From Tyto alba (Eukaryota > Chordata > Aves > Strigiformes > Tytonidae): 64,000 bases of DNA. This document shows positions 25,834-40,031 of this stretch, in pieces. Numbering within the stretch: position 1 is the first letter of the stretch; each line of letters starts with the position of its first letter. The stretch is taken from the NCBI RefSeq assembly GCF_018691265.1, contig NW_024881303.1:11525777-11589776 (forward strand), read 5' to 3'. A program made the position numbers and the translations under genes. Under the pieces are notes generated by a model. It worked only from the letters and a program-made list of their open reading frames with translations, was not told the origin of the DNA and searched no databases.

Positions 25834-26660
25834 GAGCACCAAGAAATCCACTGTAGTACAAGAGGTACAGTTCTCCCTGATCAGCAGGAAACTTTCCTTT
25901 AAGTTCAGTAGCAGCTGGATCAAATCTGATCAGAAAAAGATAATTTTCATGATCTCTTTAGAAGATGTCCAGTCAAGTTTATCAGAAAGCATCGAACTGG
26001 CTTTCACCAGAGTAGAAAAAAGACATATTGCTGGCCTATCTTTTGCCAGATCCTGAGGAAACATAACCATGCCTAACCTAAGCCAAGAAACACCTCAAAG
26101 CAAAGATGATGGCACTAGTGTAGAGAAACTCATGAAGGATGTTTTTTACCAAGTGCTCTAAGCAACCAGCCAAATCATTATATAGACCCCCAAAATTCTG
26201 TATGCAGCATCCAAATCAACACCACCCAACAGGATTAAAGCATACACATCTACTGCAGTTTCTATTAAAGGTACCATAGGAGCCACAGAGCTGAACTGAT
26301 TGGAACGGCAAAAAAAAATAGAATCTTCAAAAGCCTAGAAAGTCTGAAATAATACTAAGACTGAGAAAAGATTAGACTGGGGGAAGCTGGTGAAGACCTG
26401 AGGGGTATAAGAAGATATTTAAGAAAGGCAGAAGTGTAAAAAGCAAGGAAGGTACATGATATTTCTATAATAAGCTGGATGCATTTATCTTCCAGTGTAT
26501 CATCCCAGTACACCATCAATTCTGTGAGCCTATACGTGCTGGTCAGCAGGCACTCAATGCCTGAGCAGAGAACAAGCAGCTTCCCATTTCTCCCCCTACT
26601 CTTCCATCCCAGAAATAAAAGATCACGTGTCCTCCAGCCTTACCGGAAGAGGCTAGAAGT

Positions 26661-26664
<4 letters not shown>

Positions 26665-26691
<27 letters not shown>
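26665..26691 (+). repeat. Poly(A) tract, 27 A
   Basis: Uninterrupted A27, followed by a further A-rich, purine-rich stretch to about 26735. The 166-codon open frame spanning 26479-26979 runs through this tract as polylysine and is not regarded as a gene. Confidence 0.9.
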
Positions 26692-26739
26692 TTGCAGCAG
26701 AGGGAAAAAAAAAAAAGACAGAAACAAGAAGACAAAGTC

Positions 26740-28560
26740 CTCCGCTGCTCACGCAAGAGAAGCAATAGCCCGTGGAATGCACTACACATCATGTCTATAT
26801 GGCTAGAGAAAGGAATTCACATACACACATTCAAAACGCTTTCAAGTCAAGCTATCCAGATGTTTCTTCACAGCTGCATGTTAGTCATGTTCTGTGGGCA
26901 GAATGCAACAGACGCAACAAGCCCGTCTTGCTGTGCAGAACATCTGCAGGAAAATGAAAGGCACAACCATAACTCATAAAAGCTAAAATTAACTCCTCTT
27001 GTGCATACTTTATAACTAAAACTCAGACAACACACATGAAAAGGGAAAGGTAACCCAGATGAAGACAGCTAAAGAAAGAGGAAAATACATCCTTGCATTG
27101 GTTTTCAATTTGGATTGTAATTATGATTTTTTTTTCCATTGCTCTCAGCAACCTTCTTCACATTCTATCCCCTCCTCCTTGTGTTCTTTATATTGCTGAT
27201 TTATGCCCCTCCACAGAGGAACTTAATCATTTGGAAAACTTCAAACCACAAAAACTCTAAAAAATAAAATGCCCAGGCTGGAATAGTAATGAATGAGTCT
27301 GCTCAGGGAAGTTCTGACCATGTAATTTCTGTCAAAAGATGTTGTTCCATAGAAAGCTACTGATTTTAATGACATTTTTGATAGCAGATTTGGTGAGACC
27401 CATGATGACATTTTCACTTATTTCCAGAGTCTATAAGTGAAAGCAGGGTTTTTCCTGAAAACTGAAGCTTCAATACACACAAGAAAATATACACTTTTCT
27501 CTGCTGTAAAGAAAAATAACCTTTCAAATGTCAGAATTTGTTCTCTGGCCAAGATCAGTTTCTATTATCTGATCCAGAATCAGTTTTTTGAAAAGCAGAG
27601 ACTTGAGTACTTGAGCATGACAGGACTTCAGTGAATCTCAGAAGCAAATCCAGAAACCTTCATTACTAGAAGTAATTGCTCAGCTAGCTGCTCAAGCTGT
27701 AGGCATTTATGTTTATGATAAGAGCATCAGAGATTACATCTACTACTTGAAGTAGTTAAATGAACAGAGTTGAATCCTCGCCTGATATTCCATGAACTTG
27801 AACAAATGTGCACTGCTGCAACTCTGCTAAAACATCTGCTGAGAAGACTGCATGCTCCTCTTATCTTCAGATCTTCCTCAGTTGTAGGCATTTTCAACCA
27901 AAACCTCCCCAAGTCACTATAATCTTCAGAGCTCTGAGTGATAACGACAGAGAAAATCTGAGCATAGGCAACATTAGCATTAACTCAGTCAGGTTTTCCA
28001 GGCATATTTTGTGTAGAAACCAGCTCTATGGCCAGAGGTAAAGAAAGCAATTTACTCTAGGAGAAAAGCCTACAAACTTATTCCAGCATATCAGAGGGAA
28101 CATGAGGGAAGCTGAGGATTGTTCCTACACCTGTCCTTTGGATAAACAGACTCCTCCTGGGTTGTCAGTTGCTATCAGCATTAAAATGATACTCTGCTTT
28201 AACAACACAGGATTTGCATTTTAAGTGGCTTAGAAACAAACTCTCTTCTCAGCAGGGAATTTTGCAAAGGGAGCTTCAAGCCTGAGAGACCAGCCCAACC
28301 CATACCTCATTTTCACTTAATCTTGAGCATAAATCTGCTCAGGAAAGAAAGCGCCAGCTTCTCTTGAAGCAAACTCATAGTCTATGCAATTGAGGCAATA
28401 CAGGTTATTTAGAAAAGCCAAGGATATAAGCTAGACAACCCAGGGACAACACCACGTTCAATAAATGCAACAACAGTGTAGCAGCAACAGCAAGAATATT
28501 AACCACTTCAATACTATGAAATGTAACTGATGACAGGTCTTCACACTTCATTACCTTTCA
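26740..28560. other. Unannotated AT-rich sequence
   Basis: Nothing was recognised beyond short chance frames. Confidence 0.5.
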
Positions 28561-28567
28561 CAAAAAA

Positions 28568-28600
28568 CAAACAAACAAACAAACAAACAAACAAACAAAA
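28568..28600 (+). repeat. (CAAA)n microsatellite
   Basis: About eight tandem CAAA units bounded by short A runs. Confidence 0.9.
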
Positions 28601-31265
28601 AACTATTTTAAATGAAACTCCAGAAGCTTAAAGGTTTGAGACAAAGACTATCTGAAAACTACCGCTATCATGACCTTTTCACTGCCAGGTCTTCAAACTA
28701 GTTATTGTCCTCTGCTGTACATCTTTAGTACCTAGAACAAGCATCACCTTCTGCCATCACACCTTCCTTCTAATAGGATCTCAACAAAATCAGTCCTCAT
28801 CTGTAGCTCACTTTCCATTCCTCCTTTCATCATGCAGATCTTTCTTGCTTTCCTGATTTTCAACTCCTTGCTTCCTTAGTAAACTCACATCTCCCCTTTA
28901 TCCATTTTCACGTAATTTTTGCTCCTCTTATGTCCCTCCCTATGACAGTTTCTTTCTACTAAATTACAAAGATTATGAAGCTCTTTGTCTTTACAAAATC
29001 CACTCTTCACTTCATTTTACTACTCAGCTACCAGCTCTTTTCCCCTTTTTTTTAAAAAAAAAATCTCAAAACATTAACTGTGCTGTCTAGTCTGCCTGAA
29101 GTAGAACTGAATGTGAATCAGTTTTCCCATGCCATGAAAGATCCTGAGCTTTAATTGTTTTTTTTTTTTTTTTGCTGCTTCATAATGAGATAAAACTGAG
29201 ATTGTTTGATATTTTTATTAAAACTGGAGACAGAGATGTCTATCTCAAACTAGACAATAAGCCTTACAAAGGTACTCATGTGGGAAAAATCTCAGTCTAC
29301 CTAATTAAGAGGAGAATTTTTTAAAACTTCACCCAGTTTAATGTTTTTCATATTGTGCTAAAGGCTATAATAGGAATGTAGAACCACTTCACTTCCTTTC
29401 TCCCGAAATTTAATGCTGAGCTGGGAAAAACCTTCCAGATTAAATACTTCATTCAGATGAATATGGCCTCATGAACAGTTATGGTTTCAACAGAAAACTG
29501 TTAAAACACATTTATCTGCTTTAACCTAGACTTCTCCCTTACAGCTACTCTCTGCTCAAAGAGGCTCCAGTAATTCTTCCTGGCTAAAGTTTGCCTGAAG
29601 GCAGCTGTCAGGCCTAACACCTCCATATTGACCCTGGTCCTCACAAGACATCTTTGGTTGTGTCTGAATTATGCTTGTATTCTCCTTCCTAATCACACCC
29701 CATGATATCCTCTGGAAGATCTTCTGTGTGGGAACCTCAGGACTGGCTTTGGTGGACTTCACACGAATGCCAGAGGTTAGTTCAAGAAGTTAACCCAAGA
29801 GCTTCTGAGAAATCTTGCTTTTAGCCATTTAAGATGTTGTCAACCTCAACCATCTGTCCCAGTCTTCTGGACATGAGCAAGTAGAGACTGGCACGTATCA
29901 GACACCAGCCCTTGGTCCAGTGTAGTATCTTAAACAGCAGATTTTATAAACAGATATATAAAATCAAGATTACTCTGAAACAGATCAAAGAATACCAAGC
30001 TAAGTAAATCTCTCAGGTGATGGCTAGCAGTGGATGTTGTGGGAAAAACATTAGAACGTAAATCTGTGGTCAAAATTCTCCAATTTTAATTTGTTTCCTG
30101 AACAAGAGGTTTCTTGTTCTTGTTAGATATTTTCCATTAATTTATTTAAACATTATTATTTTGAAGCTCTTGCATATCATTTCTCACCTGACTTCTACCT
30201 GCAATCAACCTATAAGCCCATCTAACACTCATTACCACGCTCTCAAATACATATGTTTTTCCTTATGAAGATCTTCATGGCTAACATGCAATTCTTTTAA
30301 CTTTTGTGACCATGCCTGCATGTGGTGCTTGACAATAGCCTGCAGCTACAGCTGAGTCTGCTTAGAGCTGCATCATTTTATTTGCCACTGTCTGTTGCTA
30401 TTTTGTACTTCACAGACTTGTTGGGGCAAGGACATTCTGTTCTATGTTTGTATAGCATGCAAAACAGCAGGACCCTGGCCCTCAACAGGGCAGTACAGCA
30501 ACAAAAATCTACAACTCAGGCCCAGTGTCAGTAAGGGTTTCAGCATAATCATCATCATTATGGTTAGCCAAGCTGTAGGAAACTGTAGGGCTTTGGGAGT
30601 TGGAGCCATCATTTGTAAAGTGGTTTGCACACATTCTGGCCTGAGGCTGCCTCAAACCAATTTGCCTTTGGGGAAAGAAACTCTGGGTCCTTCCAAGGAA
30701 AGGTCAGGCACATTTATCTGCCAAAAGCCAGTCTCCCAATGTCAACAAAATGGCAACTATCCACACAATGAGTAAATGTAGTTTGAAGGAGTTCCACAAG
30801 TAATATTGACAGCTGCAGTGAGTATGACTTCAAGCCTGTCCTTCAGGCCATTTGAGAATTTCAGGTAATTTAACAATGAAAATTTTATTACATTAACATA
30901 GGGGAGGGAAAAAAAAAATCAAACTAAATGTAGTAATCCAAAGTCTTCTGCTTCTACCAGATCTTTGCCTTTGACTGTTATGGCAATGTTGTCAAATCTT
31001 GTTATTTTAGTATGTTGCATTATTTGGGGAATTATTTTTTAATACCTCCTGGAGAAATATTATTGGCATCAGTGCTTTACATTAAATTTCAGCAAAAGCT
31101 TAAGGACATAAAAATTAAAATACAGAAACCAGAAAATAAGTGGTATATACTTATTTACTTGGAGGAGGATGGTGGCAGGTACAATGATTTGGAAGGTCTC
31201 AATAGTTCAGATGTCTGACTTTGTTAAAAACTACAACATCTAATAGTTTCACTGCCCTTTTCCTG
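28601..31265. other. Unannotated AT-rich sequence
   Basis: No gene or repeat family was recognised. A T-run lies at about 29156-29173. Confidence 0.5.

Positions 31266-31294
<29 letters not shown>
31266..31294 (+). repeat. Poly(A) tract, 29 A
   Basis: Uninterrupted run of 29 A without an identifiable retrocopy upstream. Confidence 0.9.
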
Positions 31295-31298
<4 letters not shown>

Positions 31299-34200
31299 AA
31301 TTTAAAACAGACTTGAAAATGAAAGCTTGAAGTAAAATAAAGTTAGAGTTTGGGTAGGTTTTGGGAGTAGGGAAGATCAGGGGGAGAGTCCAGTGAAGGG
31401 CTGTAAGTAGGTTGAATACATAAACACAGTCAGAATTATCCTGAAGGATGCTGAATTCCCACAGTTCCTGTCTCATCACTAGCCTGTGTTTCTCCTCCAG
31501 GAAATTTTGTAATTTCCCCCTGGTTTAATTATCCCCTTAACTGAATTAGTTTGTCAGTATGCAGAGGACATAAATAAAACTAGTCATGGGCAATAAAGCC
31601 TTGCAAATCTTCTATTGTATTACTCCAACTCCCTATCATCCCTCCTAATTTTTAATTGAATGTTACCATTAAGTAGTTCCCTTTAATATGCAGCCAGTGA
31701 GGCTTCTTTAGCATGCAAACTCCTGTACTCCCAGAATAATCATTACTGGCATGACATTTCTAATTCCAATTATTTTAGATTATTTTCTAACAGTGATTAA
31801 AAATAGGGGGATTTTCAATAATCGATTAAGAAATAGGCCAACAGCCTAAGAAAAAGCCTTAGCAAATATGCTGAAGGTCCTCTCAAACATTAAAAACTGA
31901 TGCCAGAGGAAATGAGCATGATTTCTAAAGCTGCTTTCTGAAACTGCTGTTAGAGATAGCAGGATAAACTGTTGTAATCCTAGGTCTGGAAGCAGGGATA
32001 CCACATCTTTCAAACTGCTGTAGGCAGTAACCAGGAGATCTTTCCCCCCTCCTTCCCATGCTTTAAACCTGTTTCCAGCCCACTGGAGTGGGAAATACAT
32101 GCAGTGATACCACGGCCAGTTTCTGCCACCAAACAGATGGTGACTGCTGGAAGCCAGCAACACAGATCCTAGTGACTGAAACTTTATTGGGAGTGCCCAC
32201 CAGTGTGAATAACTGTCTTTAGACGGACTAATTAAAAGGACTCTTTTCATTAGTTAGGACCATCTGTTAGGCAACAGACCTGGTGGAATTGCATACAGGT
32301 GGACATTCCTAGGTGGGAATCAACAAAAGAGTATCCTATGGCTTGTAGAGATATTGTGTCCCAATAAAAGGCTATTGAGGTTTCACACAGCATGTTCCTT
32401 CAGTCTGTGTCCACAGAAATATTTTCACCCCTCTCTTCTTACCTCACCTGGATAGGTATTGACTGGTGTTGAGCACCAAGCTCAAAAACAGTTTAGTCTT
32501 CCTGGCCAAATGTACCAAATATTTCTGGATGTCTGTACCCTCCCATAATTATCCTGGTCTTTGCAGCCAGCAGCAAAAGGGAAGGACACAAAAATAATGA
32601 ATTCCCCCCCTGCCCCTCCCCAAAATGACAAAAGACCAGCTTGCAAAATTCTCAGGAAAAGTCTACGAGAATGAATGTGGAATCCATAATGAGCTTTGGG
32701 ACAGAGAGAGTATCAGTACAAAACACTTCCAAGCTTTTGCTTGAAATCAAATCCTTCACATAGTACAAGGTAATTCACATAAGACTCAGCATTAAAGCCC
32801 TACACTCTGAGTCAACTTTCTTTTGAAACCCATATACACATGATAGATACAGTGCAATGGGCCAGACTTGCAGTTTTGTGTTTATTCTTGCTTGTGCCCC
32901 ACCCTCAACCCAGGACACCCAGCACCCCTCAGTGCTTACATGTGATCTCATATTCAAAGTCATTGGCAACAGATCTCCTGCTGAAGCCTACATCTTATGA
33001 CTGCTCAGGGCCTCAAAAAAGCCAAGCCAGATTAGCTCCATGAAGCAAAAAGCTCACATGTAAACACCAAGTTGTAGCTGTGAATCACTCCTAGCAAATG
33101 CTCACGTTTCCTGGCATGATAGCTTCTAACAAGGTACACTCTTACTTGATATTTGCTTTTCCGAGGCACCTGTAATTCTCAGATGAACCAGAATCTGTAC
33201 AAAAATATATGGGTTAAAAATCCCAGTCTAAACACATTAATGCAAGTACTGGTCACTGCAATTCTCCTGTACTATCCTATGTGCTACTAAGACTTCTGAG
33301 GGTGAGAGCTAGACAGAGGAAGCTTCATTGATAAAATAAGATAAAGGTCTGAAAGGAAACATTTTCAAGAAAACAGTTGTTTGCTATATACAAAAGGTCA
33401 CTAACAGTTTGTTTTTTTCCCCCCTGTTATACATCACCTGTAGACAGTCAAACAGCTGAGGCAACAGACATCCAGGAAGCTGGTTAGCCAACATAGAGCT
33501 TTAAAAACAGCAGAGAGGCCAATATGCTCCTACTTACAATATTTTGTGACCCTAACCTAATCATCATGTTTTATTATTTCCTCATTTTATAGCTCTGCTC
33601 TTTCAAGAGAGCCAGCAGCCAACATTTCTTCTCTGTTGGCCAAAGGAGCAGCCAAGTGTCTGCTTCACAGCCAATATCAGTTACTGAGCCATAAGCAGCT
33701 AATATGAGGTTGTGAATGCCCAAGGTAGCAGCTGATGCTCTTCTTCTGGAAAATTAGACTTGGATTTTAGGTACCTAAGGATTTTTTTTATATAGACTTA
33801 ATTCATTCTGCAACCTGATTTGAAATTATTTGATCAAATTTAGATTTAAATCAGGGCAGCCAGTGGAACTACACTGATTTATGCCAGCTGAGGAACTGAC
33901 TATATTTTAATACTACAATCTCTTGTTTTTCTGCAAGAATAAACAGGCAAGATTTCAAGCCCAAAGACAGCAAAATACCACTGTGTAATTTCAAGACCAA
34001 ATAGAAACTTGTGCACTGAAATCAGAAACCTCTAATTTAAAAAGCCTTGACAAAACAGAGATTACCTTCCTAGTGTGGGAGTCTACAGATCTCAGCAGAA
34101 GGCTTTCAAGACCCAGCAGAGTCACTTATATCTAAAGCTAGTCAAAAGCATTCACGTAGTGTATTCACTTACAACCCTGGTTAAACAGCAGTCACGACTC

Positions 34201-37200
34201 TTGGATTCCTTCAGTTGATACTTCTACAGACAGCCAAACCATTTGTAGTTAAGCTGTATAAGATGGTAATGGTTTATTCCCATTCCCTGAGAATGGCATA
34301 TTGCTTTGCAAGAATGCAGTTCCTTCACAAGACTTTCAGCCCCAGCAATGACTGGCAATCTTCTCCTTATAACACTGTTGCTGAACTTAGCCGTCATGCA
34401 GAAGGGAAAACAATGCATTAAGCCTGTCTGAGTCCATCTTATATGAATTCATAGTCAGACTAACACTTAGAGACCTGGATTTAAAGACCATCTCACCCCA
34501 AAGCTTTATGGCCTCCTGGAAGCCTTGAGCCTGAGGATGCTCTGAACAGATATGCGTTTGGACACGGTTGCTCTGCCAAGAGATACACAGGGTGGAGTTC
34601 CTGTCATACGGAGGGTCCAGTTATAACTTGTCTGTAGCTAGTGATGTGTCCAGAAGAGGTAGAGGCTGAAAGATACTGATAAAGTTTATGCTCTCTGTAT
34701 TCTATGGACAAGAGCCCCAATTCAATAAACTCATTAGGACCTTTATCTAAGGATTGTACTTCAGTCCTTACTGACATTTCGCATAGGACCAAACAGTAAT
34801 CCCTGAAAGAAAAAGCCATTACCAAGCAGTAGTCTTACAGAGAGAACAAAGATTAAATTAATATTTGCAAGGAAAAAGCGAGCATTCTAAACAGCTGCTT
34901 TTGCAATATCAATTTCCCCCCCTACATACTAATCTCAAATGGAGCCTGATACATAAGCCATACAGAATTCCTAAATGAGAAGTAGTAAAAAAAAGGGATT
35001 TCAAACTTTTTCTAGAAGAACATGAATTAGATTTCAGAAAACTTGAAGCACTTCAGATGTACATAAAGCAGGAAGATGCTCTGGCAAACAAAAGTTTAGT
35101 CAATTAGTTTAACAGCATGTTTTTACAGCTATGTGAACAGATACAACTAACCTTATAGTGTATCTAGAATTCCATGTTAGCCTAAACATGGGCAACTAGA
35201 TAAGATCAATACAGCAACTTCCCCTTAAAGGGAAATTCTTTTTCTAGTATACATCAGAAATGTCAGTCAACACACCTGATGAGTAAAAATTTGTATTCCA
35301 GTGCATCGTTTACAAAGTGTTGTTTTCTGACAAATACCAAAGAAACCTTCTGTTCAGGGTGCTATAAAATATTTCAAAAGATCTAAAACTCTGATCCTAC
35401 ACCAAGAGGAAAACCAAATAATCATAATTTCACCTTTACCCAGTACATTGCCTGTTGAGAATACTTCCTTAGATATACAGTTTTGCATTTTCTCTAAGTA
35501 GCAGCTCCATTTTGGAACTCACCAAGGAATATGAAGAGGAGCCACCAGGACACAGAATTAGTTTTTCCTCACTTGCCATTAGGGGTTCTGTAAGGAAATA
35601 TTACACAAGACAATTAGTTCAACTTCCTCACCTGCACCTTTGAAATAAATTACTCTGAGTTTAGAGGATGTATACCTACAGGATCCATAGGTTGTTTTTG
35701 TTTTGAGGGGAATTTTGGGAACAGCACCCTTTAGAGGGTTACTGGTATTTTTGTTTTTCTGACTCTACATTATAATACAGCTTTGTGCAGAAATAGGTAT
35801 TTTTAACAGCCTCTGACTACAACAAACATGGGAAGCTCTTGTGCAGCAACTAGTGAAATTTCAAGCAGGCATCTACATTTTCCAGTCCCAACCCAAAAGG
35901 GAAATCAAATAACTATTCAGTCAATCTGGTAAAGATAAAAATGGGATGATACTGAAGTTCTAATATATCTACCTTTTTGACATATTCCCAAAAATTACTA
36001 AAATAAAACTTGTATTTAGAGTCAAATGAAGACTTATAGACATGCTTTCACTTATATGAAAAGTGGCAATGCACTTTTATTAATGCATCAGTGTGAAATT
36101 CTGCAAAATTAAAATTAAACTTTCTGCTTTTAATCCCAGCATCATCAGATTTATCCTTAACCCATAAAGAACACAAGTCCTCTGGATCACACACCTAAGA
36201 GTATAGGTTAAAATCTCTTCTATGAGTTACTAAGATCACTTTTTATCTGTTATGATTTTAACTTGTTTCCCTTTTTCTCCCATTTACATGTCATTCTTGT
36301 TTTAGTCAGAAAGCAGACCTGTTAACAGTTCATTCATAACCAACACTGGGTGTGTATAATCAGTAGTGGACCAATTTTATCCATAGAGACTGGACATGCC
36401 ACCTCTGGGACATTTAAAACCTCTACTGGCCCAAGGATCACGAAGCACAGTTCCATTTTTCAGCTTGAAAATCCTTGAGCACAAGTAGCACTGAGTCTCT
36501 AGCATTTTAGGGGAGCTATAGTTTTCAAAGATCAGAAACGTGCACCTAAAACATAGGAGGGGGGAACAGATGGGGATTAACACGTACATCTAAAGGTGTG
36601 GCAACAAACTGAGGAAAGAACATTTTAGAAGTTAAATTGGAATGAGAAATATTTAGAGTTACTAATCATGCATAAAGCACCACAACTTGTCATCCTACAG
36701 AAAGGTTGGCAGTACAGATAGGGGCCTGGGAATAGGCATGATTCACGTGCTGGTTAATGTATATTGTAATAGCATTCTGAAACTACTGGCAACAGCAGAA
36801 GCACAACAAAACAAGCAAGACCACTCAGCTAAATATGCCATTATAATGCATGCACAGTTGTTTTATTATACACAGGCCAGTAGATTAGTACTCACCACCT
36901 AACAACGTATGATTATGTTGACTTCAGAAGCAGATACAGATGGGCAATGTGGATGTCCACAGAAACTACACAAGCAATGAAAAGCTACATGTATGGGAAA
37001 ACCGGACAAACTTTACCCTCTGACAGATGATGCGCATGGATAAAGACAGGCTGATATTTTCCCTCAACACATGTCAGGGGATAAAAAGGTGTTATAACAT
37101 CTTCCATTCCTTGATTACACACAGCCATAAATGCCAGGTTGTTTTAATTAAGAGGATGGAACATCAGCATTTAAGAAGGTTTAGAAAAACTGCTTATGAG

Positions 37201-40026
37201 AGAACTTCCACTCACCCTTCTGTAATATGCCACTAATAGCAACACGCATTCCCACACACCACACATGAAGCTCATGTTTGTCAGCACTGCTATTTGGGGC
37301 TCCCAGTGTATTTTACAAGTTCCACAATTTAAATTAATGGGCAAGACTATACAATGCCAGTCTCTGTTACCTAGCCATGGACTGATTGCACTCCATTTGC
37401 TTCCATGATGCTGCAGTCATTGCCACTGAGCATTTTCATCTAAAATGGTTCCTCTAGAGCAGAATAAGAGATAAATTTTCTATCATCTGAAGGAGGCTGA
37501 TGCTAGCCACCAGCCTGGCTGTAAATATGTGTTGTGCATTATTGATCATCATTTCCTACTGTAATGTTTTTCATTACATGGGCCTGCTTTCAGGCCTGCA
37601 GTCCTACATTAAAGTTTCCCTTTAGCTTGGAGATTATACACTTTTTTTCATTTAGTCTTTTTTTTTTTTCTCTCCAAATAATGGTTTTGGGGGTTTATCA
37701 GTGGTAATAAATAAAGACCTTAATTTTAAGGTATAGTTTAGTGCTCATACTATTCCAAAGCAACTTTAATATAAATAATATCAGCAGACAGACCACATGA
37801 AATAGCTAATTACTTTAATTTTTTTTTTTTAATCAAAATAAGACAATCTTCAAAATTAACAAAAAGCTGTAAAATCCAGGTCTTCTGCAGCTGGTACAAG
37901 TAGTATAGCGTTACCAATCTTCAAACAGACTGTATGAGTCACTTTTCCAACAGTCAAGAAGCAGTTAGAAATGTCATCGTTGTTCACATGAGTTTGGAGA
38001 TGTTTTCTCAGTGGTTGAACCACTTTTTCAAACTTCTTACCAAAATGCTAAAGCAATAATCTCAGGTATTAACTTGAAATAAGGCAACTGGGCTTTGAGA
38101 TTAACATCAAATATTAAAACACAAGATGAAAGCTGAAAGCAACACTGCTTTCTTGCGAGAGAGCTGACTCCACTGAAAACAGCCTATGTTACCATTTCTG
38201 CAGTTAACTAACATGCTTCCACCTGATGCTCTGAAGATGTGATTAGGAGGCAAATCCTCAAATATTAACTCCCATTCTACCCTTCATTTCAGGCAATTCA
38301 CCCAGGTACATATAGAAAGTACAAAACAGGGTAACAAAATATCCAAACCTGGCAGTCAGCAAGCAGACCATCATCATTAAGCAAGTGAGCAAGCCTTGCT
38401 TTTTCCCTAATCCCAGCCCATAGACAATTGAGATTTAACCATGACAGTATAATTGTTTCAGGAATCTAAGCCCTTAGCCTCAGTTTTTGTGTCAATGCGT
38501 GCTGCAAATTAACAGCAGAAGTGAGGTAAATCAATTACCTACCACATATAGACTTGTTTATGTGTAAATATGTCCATATCTACACAGAAATACATTGGCA
38601 CAGCCTCCATCATAAACCACAAATTACTGAGAACTCAATACAACGAAGAGGGTAGTCGCAATGCTCTAGCACATTAGAACAGCCCCAAGATTCCTGTAGC
38701 ACATCAGCCTGTAATGACACCCTATGACCATGACATCATACACCAGATGCACTGGTACAAAGCATATACCTTCTTGCCCATAAACACTCCCTTTGGCTCC
38801 CAAGATTCAACCACTTCCCTGCAGAGCCCAGACGGCAGTTGGAGTTATACTCAGAATTAAACACCAGCTGAGTTTGTATTTATTCAGTACTTTTTTAAAT
38901 AGAAAAACAAGAACAAAGATATTTAAAATCATACATACATTTGAATAATCTTAAAAACAACTTCAGAATTAAAGCAATAGCAGGCAGGAAATTATGAGTT
39001 AAGATAGCTACTTGGTTTTTTCTGCAACTCGCATCAGCGGCAGCACTTCTTCCTGTCCTCTCTAAATCAGATGCATGATTATTTAAATGCATTTATTTAA
39101 TTTAGTTGTGCACTTCTTCCTCTTGCAAAGCAGATAAAAATCAGAGAGTGATCAAAGACCTGAAAAGATCAGCAGTCAGAAGGACATGGCTATTTTATCC
39201 TCCCTTCTCTCCACTCCTAGAATAAATTGTAGGGGCTTACTGAGAAGCAAAGTGAACTGGGACTCTCTGGTTGCTTCTGACCCTTTAATTAGAGCAGTAG
39301 GTAGAAATAAATAAACCTCCTACCTTTATAACCTTTGATTTCTGACACTTCAAGGCACTCTGAAGAAACATTTTAACATCAAAATTCCTCACCTAAGGGA
39401 AAAGGAAAGAGTCTGATCTTCCCCTTCTGGTAGAGTATCTTGTTTAGAGATGGGAATGTGGTATGTTTGTTTGACAAACAATTAATGTCCCTTTCAGTTG
39501 AAATAAGTGTTAGGTACTTCATATTACCAGTCTTTAGTTAATAGGGATGTCTGAGTCTGAAAAAATTCTTCCTGAATGTTACTGTGACAGATTTGTTAAA
39601 TGCAGTTTTTTCATATTGAAACAAGAAAAAAAATCAGGACAAAAGCTCAAATTGACTCAAACTGTATCCCATAATATTAGAGGATAAACAAGTTAAAAAA
39701 ATGACTTATGGTTCAATTCCAAAGTGAATTCCTTTACTTAATTTGGATGTAACCCTGTCAAGTTTCTTAATTTTCAAACTGAAAACACCAGTTTTAGACA
39801 AATTGGAAAATCTTTACATCTAAAAAATTCTCAGCTAGATGAAACATCTGAATGATACAAATTGCTGATTGAGTTAATTTGGTTGGGTTTTCAGTAGATT
39901 TGATGATTTTTCAAAAGCAAATCAGTTCACTTAATACAGCTCTTCATAAAGACTTGAATGCAGACTCTGCTTCAACCTGCAGCCACTTTTATTGACCTTC
40001 GCCCTTTTCACATAAAATCTCTCTAT
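31295..40026. other. Unannotated AT-rich unique sequence
   Basis: No exon, RNA gene or transposon was recognised. The 134-codon minus frame at 31846-32250 has no recognisable domain. Two adjacent short perfect inverted repeats lie at 37560-37596. Confidence 0.5.
37560..37596. repeat. Two adjacent perfect short inverted repeats
   Basis: TGTAATG/CATTACA (37560-37566 and 37572-37578, 5-base loop) is followed two bases later by GGCCTG/CAGGCC (37581-37586 and 37591-37596, 4-base loop). The first pair contains opposed TAAT/ATTA homeodomain cores. Confidence 0.5.
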
Positions 40027-40031
40027 CAGAA
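40027..40031 (+). repeat. Target-site duplication, left copy (CAGAA)
   Basis: Exact 5-base match to 41037-41041 immediately outside the other end of the LTR; 5 bp is the usual ERVL spacing. Confidence 0.85.

Noticed and set aside
26479..26979. 166-codon open frame on the + strand
   Set aside because: It is kept open by an A27 tract read as polylysine and has no domain.
28568..28600. CRISPR-like regular array
   Set aside because: Simple (CAAA)n tandem repeat without spacers, in a vertebrate genome context.
31846..32250. 134-codon open frame on the minus strand
   Set aside because: No similarity recognised to any protein family and no splice or promoter context.
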